From Pseudarthrobacter sp. (lineage in GTDB: Bacteria; Actinomycetota; Actinomycetes; Actinomycetales; Micrococcaceae), in contig JABFWC010000444.1 of NCBI GenBank assembly GCA_013362385.1, forward strand, positions 1-11,488: a stretch of 11,488 bases of DNA, written 5' to 3'. Position numbers and translations under genes: made by a program. The notes under the pieces are model-generated. The model made no database searches. It was not told the DNA's origin and saw only the letters and a list, made by a program, of their open reading frames with translations. Of the stretch, positions 1-6,671 are shown piece by piece (position 1 is the stretch's first letter; the number at the start of each line of letters is the position of its first letter).

Positions 1-15
1 CATGAGAGGAAGTCG

Positions 16-1584
16 ATGATGACCCACGCCATGTCCCGCCGCCACGTACTGCAGGGCACCGGAGCAGGAGCGCTCGCTCTGCTCGGCAGCAGCAGGCGCG
101 CCGCACCCGCCAGGGCGCAGGGCTCCCTGCGGGCGCACTTCCATATGACCCCGCCGTCGGGCTGGCTCTGTGATCCGCAGCGCCCGGTGTACGTGGGCGG
201 CACCCACCACCTGTACTACCTGCACTCCGCCGTCAACAACGGCCAGGGCGGGTGGGACCACGCCACCACAACCGACGGAGTGTCCTACAGCCACCATGGC
301 GTCGCGCTGCCGCTGCGGCCGGACTTCCCGGTCTGGTCCGGATCGGCGGTGGTGGACACCGCCGACTGCGCCGGCTTCGGCGCCGGCGCGATCATCGTGC
401 TCGCCACCCAGCCCACGGACGGCATCCGCAAGTACCAGGAGCAGTACCTGTACTCGTCAACCGACGGCGGCTTCACCTTCACCGCCCTGCCCGATCCGGT
501 GATCCCCAACACCGACGGCCGGACGGCCGCCACCCAGGCGGAAATCGAGAACGCGGAGTGGTTCCGGGACCCGAAGATCCACTGGGACGCGGCGCGCAAT
601 GAGTGGGTGTGTGTCATCGGCCGCGCCCGGTATGCCGCATTCTACACGTCTTCCGACCTGCGGGACTGGCAGCTGCAGCGCAACTTCGACTATCCGAACC
701 ACGCGCTGGGCGGGATCGAGTGCCCGGACCTCTTCGAAATGACGGCCGACGACGGGACGCGCCACTGGGTGCTGGGCGCCAGCATGGATGCCTACAGCAT
801 TGGCCTGCCCATGACCTATGCCTACTGGACCGGGACGTGGGACGGCGGGCAGTTCCTGGCGGACGACGTGGACAATCCGCAATGGCTGGACTGGGGCTGG
901 GACTGGTATGCGGCAGTCACCTGGCCGTCCCCGGAGGCGCCGGACACACGGCGCTACGCGGTGGCCTGGATGAACAACTGGAAGTACGCCGCCCGCGATG
1001 TTCCCACCGACGCCACCGACGGGTACAACGGGCAGAACTCCATCGTGAGGGAACTGCGCCTGGACCGGCAGCCCGGCGGCTGGTACAGCCTGCTGAGCAG
1101 CCCGGTTGCCGCGTTCGCCGGCCATGCCTCCGCTACGACGGTGCTGCCCGGCCGGAGGGTGGACGGAAGCGCAGTCCTGCCGTGGAGGGGCCAGGCCTAC
1201 GAGCTGGAGCTCGATATCTCCTGGGATGCAGCCGTGAACGTGGGCGTCTCCGTGGGCCGTTCCGCTGACGGCTTCCGGCACACGAACATCGGAAAGTACG
1301 GGGCCGAGCTGTACGTCGACCGGGCCCCGTCGGACCTCGCCGGGTACTCGCTGGTCCCGTACACGCGGGCCGCGGCCCCGATTGATCCGGCTGCCCGCTC
1401 GATGCACCTGCGCATCTTCGTGGACAGGCAAAGCGTGGAAGTGTTCGTCAACGCGGGGCATACGGTGCTCTCACAGCAGGTGCATTTTGCCGAGGGCGAG
1501 ACCGGAATTTCCTTCTACACCGATGGCGGGCCGGCGACCTTTTCCGGGATCACCATCCGGGAGTTCGCGGCTGTAGTCGCCTGA
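16..1584 (+). CDS. lftA: Levan fructotransferase (DFA IV-forming), GH32, Tat-exported
   Basis: The predicted enzyme cuts beta-2,6-fructan (levan) and cyclises the released disaccharide to difructose anhydride IV, outside the cell. The 522-residue length matches Arthrobacter levan fructotransferases (about 520). Residues 7-35 form a Tat signal: SRRHVLQ at 7-13, a hydrophobic stretch, and a likely cut after ARA near 34. GH32 landmarks follow: the nucleophile block GWLCDPQRP (D53), a modified form of the usual W-x-N-D-P-N-G; WFRDP with D185; and IECPDLF with acid/base E235. The propeller spans about 38-350 and the beta-sandwich 370-520. The GWLCDPQRP and HMTPPSG wording is what I remember of Arthrobacter levan fructotransferases rather than ordinary levanases or invertases. 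A GAGAGGAAG ribosome site supports the ATG at 16; ATG 19 and ATG 31 are alternatives. The promoter lies left of the window. Plain levanase or levanbiohydrolase activity is the main alternative. Confidence 0.88.
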   Translation: MMTHAMSRRHVLQGTGAGALALLGSSRRAAPARAQGSLRAHFHMTPPSGWLCDPQRPVYVGGTHHLYYLHSAVNNGQGGWDHATTTDGVSYSHHGVALPLRPDFPVWSGSAVVDTADCAGFGAGAIIVLATQPTDGIRKYQEQYLYSSTDGGFTFTALPDPVIPNTDGRTAATQAEIENAEWFRDPKIHWDAARNEWVCVIGRARYAAFYTSSDLRDWQLQRNFDYPNHALGGIECPDLFEMTADDGTRHWVLGASMDAYSIGLPMTYAYWTGTWDGGQFLADDVDNPQWLDWGWDWYAAVTWPSPEAPDTRRYAVAWMNNWKYAARDVPTDATDGYNGQNSIVRELRLDRQPGGWYSLLSSPVAAFAGHASATTVLPGRRVDGSAVLPWRGQAYELELDISWDAAVNVGVSVGRSADGFRHTNIGKYGAELYVDRAPSDLAGYSLVPYTRAAAPIDPAARSMHLRIFVDRQSVEVFVNAGHTVLSQQVHFAEGETGISFYTDGGPATFSGITIREFAAVVA

Positions 1585-1590
1585 AGTACA

Positions 1591-2331
1591 TCAGCGCAGG
1601 GCGTCCAAGGTGACTCCGGTGTGGTCGGCGAGCTGCCCGAGCAGGGCGTCCTGGAAAATGGGGTCGGTGGCGGCCGGGTGCGGCTTTTGCCGGTGCTGGT
1701 GGTACCAGTAGCCACCGCTGGCCAGCGCGGCCGGGTCGTCGCTGGTGGCCAGCCACTCCTGGGTGCGGTGGCCCAGTTCCAGGCTGTCAGGTGCCGACCG
1801 GCCGCCCATCCGGGTGGGTACCCAGCCGGGGTCCACGGCGTTGCTGGCGACGTGCGGCACCAGCCGGGCCACCGCTGCGGACAGCGCAGTGACGTGCAGT
1901 TTGGTGGTGGAGTACGAGGCCGTCGTCGTCCGTCCGGACCAGTCCAGGCCGTCCAGGCCGGTGTCGCCGCCCCGGTGCATGCCGCTGCTCAAATAGATGA
2001 GGCGGCGAGGCCCGGGAATGAGGGCGGTCAGCAGGTACGGGGCGACGACGTTGACCTGCAGCAGGGCTGGGCCGTTCAGGATTCCGGCGTTGTGGATGAC
2101 GGCGTCGATGCCGCCGATTCCGACGGCTGAGTCTGCAAGCTGCCGAACCTCCTCCTCGATCGCGAGGTCACCCACGACATGCTGCGCCCCCTGGTCCAGC
2201 AGGTGCTGCACGGCAGGGATCCGCCGGGAGGACCTGGCGTGCACGATCACCTCGTGGCCGTCCCGCAGCAGCGACGCCGCGGCCGCCCGGCCCAGCCCGT
2301 CGGTGGATCCGGTGATGAAGACGCGTGCCAT
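1591..2331 (-). CDS. Short-chain dehydrogenase/reductase (SDR), NAD(P)-dependent
   Basis: This is a soluble oxidoreductase of 246 residues, the normal size for a classical SDR. It shows the nucleotide-binding motif TGSTDGLG (7-14), HARSSRR after strand 2 (31-37, basic residues that favour NADP), HNAG (80-83), N94, the catalytic serine in YLSSG (115 or 116), and YSTTK giving Y140 and K144. An AGGAGG site seven bases before the ATG fixes the start. It lies 39 bp after the membrane-protein gene ending at 2371 and reads the same way, so it is probably the last gene of that three-gene unit. Its stop is 6 bp from the stop of the convergent levan fructotransferase, and I see no hairpin between them. 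The substrate cannot be told from sequence. A role in the same pathway as the amidase and membrane pair is inference only. Confidence 0.9.
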   Translation of the reverse strand: MARVFITGSTDGLGRAAAASLLRDGHEVIVHARSSRRIPAVQHLLDQGAQHVVGDLAIEEEVRQLADSAVGIGGIDAVIHNAGILNGPALLQVNVVAPYLLTALIPGPRRLIYLSSGMHRGGDTGLDGLDWSGRTTTASYSTTKLHVTALSAAVARLVPHVASNAVDPGWVPTRMGGRSAPDSLELGHRTQEWLATSDDPAALASGGYWYHQHRQKPHPAATDPIFQDALLGQLADHTGVTLDALR

Positions 2332-2370
2332 GCGGGGCCTCCTGGGTTGCGGGTGTTGTATCCAGTATCC

Positions 2371-3111
2371 CTACTCGATGTGCGCAGGAGCCGCCACGGC
2401 AACCGCGTCGGACTTTCCGCGGAAGAACCAGGCCAGGACGATGGTGGCCAGCACCGCGATGGCGGTGGACATCATGGCCAGCGACGGCAAGAGTGGCACC
2501 ACGGCGAAGACGACGACGGCCGAAACCGCCAGGGCGATGACCGTGGTGCGGGGCTGTTTCATGGACACGATGGCCTGCACCAGCACCGCGCCCAGGACCG
2601 TGGGCAACACATACAGCCGGGTGACCAGCAGGACCGACGGCGGGATGATGCTGATCAGCCAGCTCCCGAGGAGGCCCACGAAGACGGCCAGGGAGACCAG
2701 GTGCACGGCGGCGGCGCCGCAGATGGCGACGACGGCGGCGAGTTCGGCGCGCCTGGTGCCGGGCTTGGCGCCGATATTGGTTTGGGCGATGAGCGCTGCG
2801 GGCAGCAGTTTGTTGGAGATATTGCCGATCATGAACGCCTGGTACATGGCGGCGGGGCCCAGGACCGGGTAGTAGGTGAGGGGTTCGACGATCCAGATGA
2901 TCCCGAACGTGGCGGCGACGGCGGCGAAGGCGATCCAGAGCTGCGCCGGGGCGACGTCCAAGCCTGAAGCGAAGACCAGGTACAGGGGGCCTGCAACGGA
3001 GATGAGCAGCCCGGCGATCATGGTGGCCTGGCCCCAGCGGGAGGTGGTGCGGCCGAAGTCGGCCATGGCGGTGCTGCCCGTGGACGGTTCAGCGGTGGTG
3101 GTGGAGGTCAT
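2371..3111 (-). CDS. Polytopic membrane protein, partner of the DUF5058-type protein
   Basis: This 246-residue integral membrane protein has a polar N-tail (1-27) and about six or seven hydrophobic spans, near 28-50, 57-75, 82-98, 123-158 (probably two), 163-183, 189-209 and 211-231. The most striking part is a near-continuous motif at 76-100: an E-P, Y80, Y81-P-V-L-G, then M89-Y90 and GNISN at 96-100, followed by PAALIAQ and KPGTRRAE. As far as I recall, close relatives with E-P-x-x-Y-x-P-x-L-G and G-N-I-S-N occur beside DUF5058 genes and are sometimes misnamed small-conductance mechanosensitive channel. It has no MscS domain. Polar residues inside a hydrophobic core suggest a transport or channel role, but no function is established. 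An AGGA site precedes the ATG. It starts 27 bp after the DUF5058 gene and is followed 39 bp later by the SDR gene. Confidence 0.8.
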   Translation of the reverse strand: MTSTTTAEPSTGSTAMADFGRTTSRWGQATMIAGLLISVAGPLYLVFASGLDVAPAQLWIAFAAVAATFGIIWIVEPLTYYPVLGPAAMYQAFMIGNISNKLLPAALIAQTNIGAKPGTRRAELAAVVAICGAAAVHLVSLAVFVGLLGSWLISIIPPSVLLVTRLYVLPTVLGAVLVQAIVSMKQPRTTVIALAVSAVVVFAVVPLLPSLAMMSTAIAVLATIVLAWFFRGKSDAVAVAAPAHIE

Positions 3112-3138
3112 GGTGTTCCTTTCCGGGGTTGGGGCAGG

Positions 3139-3900
3139 TCAGGCGCCGACGGCGGGGCCGGCGGCAAGGTAGGCGGCGGTGAGGCCGACCACGATGGAAA
3201 GACCGAGCCCCCACTCGCGCAGCCAGCTCTTCCCGAGCTTGCGGGCCAGCAGCAGGCACAGTCCCATGACCGCCGCGGAGACAAGGAAGGACAGGACGTG
3301 GATGCCGGACTTGGGCAGCTCTCCCAGTCCGAGGCAGGCGAACGCGCCGATCAGGGCCGCTGCCGGAACCACGGCCATGGCCGCGGGGTTGATGGACCGG
3401 ATCTTGGCGTCGCCCTTGCGGAGCAGGGGAGTCAGGACCAGGGTTGCCAGCATCCACATGGCTCCGCCGATGCTCATCGCGAAGAAGGCGACGGCAAAGA
3501 CGGCCTGGGTGTAGCTGGCATCGCCGAGCTTAGCGCCCATGGAGCTGGCGGCGATGCCAGCCGCGGAGACGTCGTAGGCGGCCGAACCGATCAGCCCGAT
3601 CCTGGACAGCACCGCAGGGGCGCCGAACAGGCCCAGGAGGGCAACTGCCACCAGGGACACCGCCAACGAGGGGCCGATCGCAGAGACCGCTCCGGACCGA
3701 AACGACGTCCTGATGTCCTGCGGGCTCATGTCGACAGATGGCGCCGCGCGGCGTGCGGCTCGCATGAACACTATGGACTGGATGACGATGACGCCGAAGA
3801 CGCCTGCCACGCAAATCCAGAGGACGGGGTTGTTGGCGACGCTGAGGATATCGGTGGGGCCGGTGCCGGTGAGTGGTTGAAGTGCCAGGGGTTGATGCAT
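3139..3900 (-). CDS. DUF5058-like integral membrane protein
   Basis: This 253-residue membrane protein is first in a three-gene leftward unit. Hydrophobic spans lie near 25-46, 71-93, 103-118, 130-156, 173-192, 200-219 and 229-249. NNPVLW (23-28), QSIVFMRAARR (41-51), the GPSLAV block (76-81) and SRIGLIGSAAYDVSAAG (99-115) match what I remember of the DUF5058 family, whose function is unknown. A cytoplasmic loop around 47-70 is charged and polar. GGAGG five bases before the ATG is a good ribosome site. The gene is paired with the 246-residue membrane protein 27 bp downstream and is divergent from an amidase, with 269 bp of shared control region. The pairing suggests the two form one membrane complex. 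Transport of an amide or amino-acid derivative is inference. The family assignment is from memory and needs a profile search. Confidence 0.75.
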   Translation of the reverse strand: MHQPLALQPLTGTGPTDILSVANNPVLWICVAGVFGVIVIQSIVFMRAARRAAPSVDMSPQDIRTSFRSGAVSAIGPSLAVSLVAVALLGLFGAPAVLSRIGLIGSAAYDVSAAGIAASSMGAKLGDASYTQAVFAVAFFAMSIGGAMWMLATLVLTPLLRKGDAKIRSINPAAMAVVPAAALIGAFACLGLGELPKSGIHVLSFLVSAAVMGLCLLLARKLGKSWLREWGLGLSIVVGLTAAYLAAGPAVGA

Positions 3901-3974
3901 GGGAACCTCCGGTGGGGTGCCCGGCGAAGTGCGGGCCGACGTCGTTGTGCGGCTTTCACTGCGGCGGGCGGATG

Positions 3975-4009
3975 TTTGCGCGGACCGAATCGGTCAGCGG
4001 GTTAGCAAA
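3975..4009. promoter_or_regulatory. Nested dyad in the divergent control region, candidate operator
   Basis: An inner perfect dyad, GACCG-AAT-CGGTC (3983-3995), sits inside outer arms TTTGC (3975-3979) and GCAAA (4005-4009). It lies between the DUF5058 gene and the amidase, just upstream of a possible plus-strand -10 at 4016. The position suits an operator that could control both directions. The nearby tandem Lrp-type regulator is the obvious candidate binder, but nothing in the sequence proves this. Confidence 0.4.
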
Positions 4010-4015
4010 AGGCTT

Positions 4016-4021
4016 TACTAT
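4016..4021 (+). promoter_or_regulatory. Possible -10 element for the amidase
   Basis: TACTAT fits the TAnnnT -10 pattern and is one of few AT-rich hexamers in this region. No good -35 is present 16-18 bp upstream, so an activator may be needed, or the call is wrong. Transcription would begin near 4028 and give a leader of about 140 nt. Confidence 0.35.
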
Positions 4022-4029
4022 GAGGCGCA

Positions 4030-4124
4030 TCACAGGCAATAGCTGACGGAATCGGCCGCCCCTTCGGCCGGATCCGTCAAAGTGCAGGTGCCCTAGCCCG
4101 GGCGCTTCCGGGCGCCTGCTGTGA
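4030..4124 (+). ncRNA. Candidate structured 5' leader of the amidase (three-way junction)
   Basis: Three helices can be drawn. P1 pairs TCACA (4030-4034) with TGTGA (4120-4124). P2 pairs 4045-4058 with 4065-4078: 14 positions with one A-A mismatch and one G-U, closing a 6-nt loop. P3 pairs 4084-4093 with 4110-4119: ten pairs, one of them G-U. The 5' side of P1 falls about where transcription would start if TACTAT at 4016 is the -10. After P1, CTG...CCGG (4119-4128) could instead pair with CCGGCAG (4138-4144), which would break P1. It resembles no riboswitch class I know. GC-rich DNA makes chance hairpins easily, so this is a hypothesis; P2 alone is solid. Confidence 0.35.
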
Positions 4125-4169
4125 CCGGGCACACTTTCCGGCAGGGGAAACATCCAGCAAAGGAGCACC

Positions 4170-5612
4170 ATGCCCGGCACCATTGGCGACCTGTCCGCCG
4201 TCGAACTCACCGCAGCCATCCGCAACCGGACCGTCTCGGCCCGTGAAGCCCTTGCCGAGCACCTGGAGCGCATTGCCGCGGCCAACCCGGCCATCAACGC
4301 GGTGGTCACCCTCGACCCCGAAGGGGCGCAGGCACTCGCCATGGCGGCCGATCAGCTCACGGCCTCCGGCGCGGAGCTGCCGCCCCTGCACGGACTGCCC
4401 ATGACGCACAAGGACACCAACAACACGGCAGGGATGCGGACCACGCAGGGGTCCCTGGCCCTGCGGGACTTCGTGCCCGGGGCCGACGACCTCATCGTGG
4501 CCAGGCTGAAGGCGGCCGGGGTGGTCAGCACGGGAAAGTCCAACGTCCCCGAATTCGGAGCCGGCTCCCACACGTTCAACGAACTCTTCGGGACCACCAC
4601 GAACCCCTACGCGCCGACCCTGAGCGCAGGCGGCAGCAGCGGGGGAGTGGCCGCCGTCGTGGCCGCCCGCATCCAAAGCATCGGCGACGGCAGCGACATG
4701 GGTGGCTCCCTACGCATCCCGGCGTCGTTCTGCAATGTGGTGGGCTTCCGGCCGTCGACGGCGGTCATCCCCATGCCGTCCGAGGTCAACGCCTACGCGT
4801 GGCTGGGCAGGACCGGCCCGATGGCCCGGAGCGTGGAGGACATTGCGCTGTTCATGTCCGTCACTGCCGGCAAGGACCCGCGAGTGCCGTACCCGCAGGT
4901 GCTGGAAGCGGAGGTCTTCCGGACCGGCCTCGACACGGACATGCGCGGTGTGCGGATCGGCTGGTCCCGCGATTTCGGCATCGGGGTGCCGGTGGAACCG
5001 GAGATCGTGGAGCACCTGGAACGGCAGCTTGCCGTGTTCGAAGACCTGGGCGCGATTGTCGAAGAAGCCAGCCCGGACTTCAGTGAGGCCGACCTGGTCT
5101 TCGGTAACACCCGGGCCCTGGACTTCGCCGCCGGGCTGGGGCCGATCGTGGAACGGTGCGGCCATCTCGTCAAGCCCGAAGTGCGCTGGAATGTGGCGAA
5201 GGGACAGGCGCTGACGGCGCAGGATGTCATGCAAACCGCCGCCGCCCGGACCCGGCTGGAGTTCAGCGTCCAGGAGTTTTTTGGCCGCTACGATCTTTTC
5301 GCCAGCCCCTGCGCCCAGGTCCTGCCGTTCGATGCGTCGCTGCGGTATCCGGCGGAGGTCGCGGGCGTGCCGTCCGGGACGTACCTGGATTGGATGCGCT
5401 CTGCCTGCCTGCTCTCCGCCACCGGGCTGCCCGTCCTCAGCGTTCCGGCGGGATTCAGTTCCGCGGGGCTGCCCATCGGGCTGCAGCTGGCGGGCAACCA
5501 CTACACCGACATGCAACTGCTCCGCTGGGGCCGGGCCTTCGAGCAGCAGACGGGGTACGCCGCCGTCGCGCCCGCACTCGCCGGAAGGGGCCTTACCCCG
5601 ACGTCCGCGTAA
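4170..5612 (+). CDS. Amidase (amidase-signature family hydrolase)
   Basis: This cytoplasmic enzyme of 480 residues should hydrolyse a carboxylic amide to acid plus ammonia or amine. The complete amidase-signature triad is visible: K81 in THKD, the cis-serine S156 in GGSSGG, and nucleophile S180 in GSDMGGSLR. The two serines are 24 residues apart, as in fatty acid amide hydrolase. The ending, with GLPIGLQLAG and a Q-L-L-R-W-G-R-A-F-E block, is normal for the family. A strong AGGAG sits four bases before the ATG, and no signal peptide is seen. The gene is divergent from the membrane-pair unit and overlaps the 3' end of the Lrp-type regulator by 20 bp. This is not GatA by context: no gatC or gatB is nearby. 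The substrate is unknown; an aryl or amino-acid amide is possible. Confidence 0.92.
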   Translation: MPGTIGDLSAVELTAAIRNRTVSAREALAEHLERIAAANPAINAVVTLDPEGAQALAMAADQLTASGAELPPLHGLPMTHKDTNNTAGMRTTQGSLALRDFVPGADDLIVARLKAAGVVSTGKSNVPEFGAGSHTFNELFGTTTNPYAPTLSAGGSSGGVAAVVAARIQSIGDGSDMGGSLRIPASFCNVVGFRPSTAVIPMPSEVNAYAWLGRTGPMARSVEDIALFMSVTAGKDPRVPYPQVLEAEVFRTGLDTDMRGVRIGWSRDFGIGVPVEPEIVEHLERQLAVFEDLGAIVEEASPDFSEADLVFGNTRALDFAAGLGPIVERCGHLVKPEVRWNVAKGQALTAQDVMQTAAARTRLEFSVQEFFGRYDLFASPCAQVLPFDASLRYPAEVAGVPSGTYLDWMRSACLLSATGLPVLSVPAGFSSAGLPIGLQLAGNHYTDMQLLRWGRAFEQQTGYAAVAPALAGRGLTPTSA

Positions 5613-6546
5613 AGCGGCCGCCGCGCTTGCGTGCATCCAGCAGCAGCGAAACGTCCACGCTGGCGGCGTACCGGGCCCACTCCGAGCCGGTGATGAAGCG
5701 GTACAGGGCCGACATGTCACTCACGGTGACGTCGGCAACGACCTGGTAGCCGCCAGCGATGGCCGCCGCATAGCGAATCATCGGAAGTTCGGCCAGGCTT
5801 TGGCCCAGCCGCTCCACGTGCTGCGGGTCGGCCCGGATCCAGAGCAGCGCTTCGACGTCCAGGCCGAAGGCGGCGGGCTCGACGACAGCCCGCAGCTGGA
5901 CCTGGTTGTTGGCCAGGAGCCACTCACTGCGGCGCCGGGCTGTGGCTTCCGACACGCCGACCCTGCGCCCCAGCGCTTCGAAGCTCATCCTGCCATCGGC
6001 GCACAGCGCCTCCACCAGTTCGCGGTCCTGGCGGTTCAGCTCAAGCCGGGCTTCAAGGATTCCCGAATCCATCGCGAAGCTGGAACGGAGGGCGTCCGCG
6101 CGGTCGGGGCTGAGTACTTCCGGTCGCCAGCCACGGATGGTCCGGAAGTAGCGGAGGACGGGATAGCTGGTGGAGTCCCGCAGGCCGATTGTGGAGGGCA
6201 GCTCGTCCGTCAGGACATCCCCGAGGCGGCGGGGCTCGGTGAGGATCTCCGCCACGCAGTCGCCCGTGCCGGTGGTGGTGTAGACAAAGGTAGTGTCGCT
6301 GCGCAGGGCCAGTGCCTGCGCTGCTGCGCGCACAGTCCCGGGAGTGCAGCGCATTTCGATCAGGACCGCGGCCGGTTGCGGCCTGACGCCCACCACGGCA
6401 ACGGCGCCTGACTCCAGCAGCTGGGAGCCACGACGGGCCACGGTCCGTTCCGCTTCGCCCAGCACTGCGGCGATCTTGCGCCACGGGCACCGGGGATCCA
6501 GCTGGAGGGCGGCAACGATCTGCCGCTCCAATGCGTCAAACACCAT
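5593..6546 (-). CDS. Tandem Lrp/AsnC-family transcriptional regulator (double-length)
   Basis: This 317-residue protein is about twice the usual Lrp/AsnC length because it carries two full units. Unit 1 has a helix-turn-helix at about 3-50 (LERQIVAAL, then KIAAVLGEAERTVARR) and an effector-type RAM domain at about 58-140. Unit 2 repeats this with a second helix-turn-helix at 168-215 (RQDRELVEAL, then EALGRRVGVSEATARRR) and a RAM domain at about 217-305. I chose the ATG at 6546 because helix 1 starts just after it. The frame stays open to an ATG at 6624, but those 26 extra residues are Pro/Ala/Arg-rich and look non-coding. The ribosome site (GTGGAA) is weak. It probably senses an amino acid or a related metabolite. 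Its closeness to the amidase and membrane operon makes those genes likely targets, which is inference. Confidence 0.88.
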   Translation of the reverse strand: MVFDALERQIVAALQLDPRCPWRKIAAVLGEAERTVARRGSQLLESGAVAVVGVRPQPAAVLIEMRCTPGTVRAAAQALALRSDTTFVYTTTGTGDCVAEILTEPRRLGDVLTDELPSTIGLRDSTSYPVLRYFRTIRGWRPEVLSPDRADALRSSFAMDSGILEARLELNRQDRELVEALCADGRMSFEALGRRVGVSEATARRRSEWLLANNQVQLRAVVEPAAFGLDVEALLWIRADPQHVERLGQSLAELPMIRYAAAIAGGYQVVADVTVSDMSALYRFITGSEWARYAASVDVSLLLDARKRGGRFTRTSG

Positions 6547-6608
6547 GCGAACATTCCACCACGGCGGCCAGGCCCGTCTGGCTGGTGACGTCCCGTGAGG
6601 TGCCGGAT

Positions 6609-6638
6609 GCGCCGCCGGTTCCATGCCGGCGCTGGCGC
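6609..6638 (-). terminator. Hairpin after the cyclodeaminase gene
   Basis: GCGCC-GCCGG (6609-6618) pairs with CCGGC (6626-6630) and, after a 3-nt bulge, GGCGC (6634-6638). The loop is 7 nt. It begins 33 nt past the cyclodeaminase stop on the minus strand and has no T-run, as is common for high-GC actinobacterial terminators. If it works, the Lrp-type regulator has its own promoter. Confidence 0.45.
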
Positions 6639-6671
6639 TCTTCAGTAAGTCATGCTGCGGGCAGGCACCCG

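Noticed and set aside
457..1461. A 334-codon open frame on the minus strand
   Set aside because: It is antisense to the levan fructotransferase and has no recognisable domain; codon-phase artefact of high GC.
16..1584. Reading of the GH32 gene as invertase (sucrose hydrolase)
   Set aside because: The nucleophile motif GWLCDPQRP and the overall wording fit levan fructotransferase; the W-x-N-D-P-N-G of invertases is absent.
1997..2967. Plus-strand open frames over the SDR and membrane genes
   Set aside because: Their low-complexity Arg/Ala/Thr/Asp content and antisense position to well-supported genes mark them as shadows.
2371..3111. Mechanosensitive channel (MscS) annotation for the 246-residue membrane protein
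   Set aside because: There is no MscS pore helix or beta domain; the name is, as I recall, carried over in databases without support.
4101..4116. Short hairpin GGCGC/GCGCC
   Set aside because: It is nested in and weaker than the ten-pair helix 4084-4119; not listed as a separate element.
4710..5720. A 336-codon open frame on the minus strand
   Set aside because: It is antisense to the amidase, whose catalytic residues are all in frame on the plus strand.
5224..6411. A 395-codon open frame on the plus strand crossing the amidase end and the regulator
   Set aside because: It is out of frame with the amidase and antisense to the Lrp-type regulator, which has clear domains; no ribosome site or motif.
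6547..6624. N-terminal extension of the Lrp-type regulator to an ATG at 6624
   Set aside because: The added 26 residues are Pro/Ala/Arg-rich and unlike the family, and they come close to the terminator-like hairpin at 6609-6638; the first DNA-binding helix begins right after the ATG at 6546.
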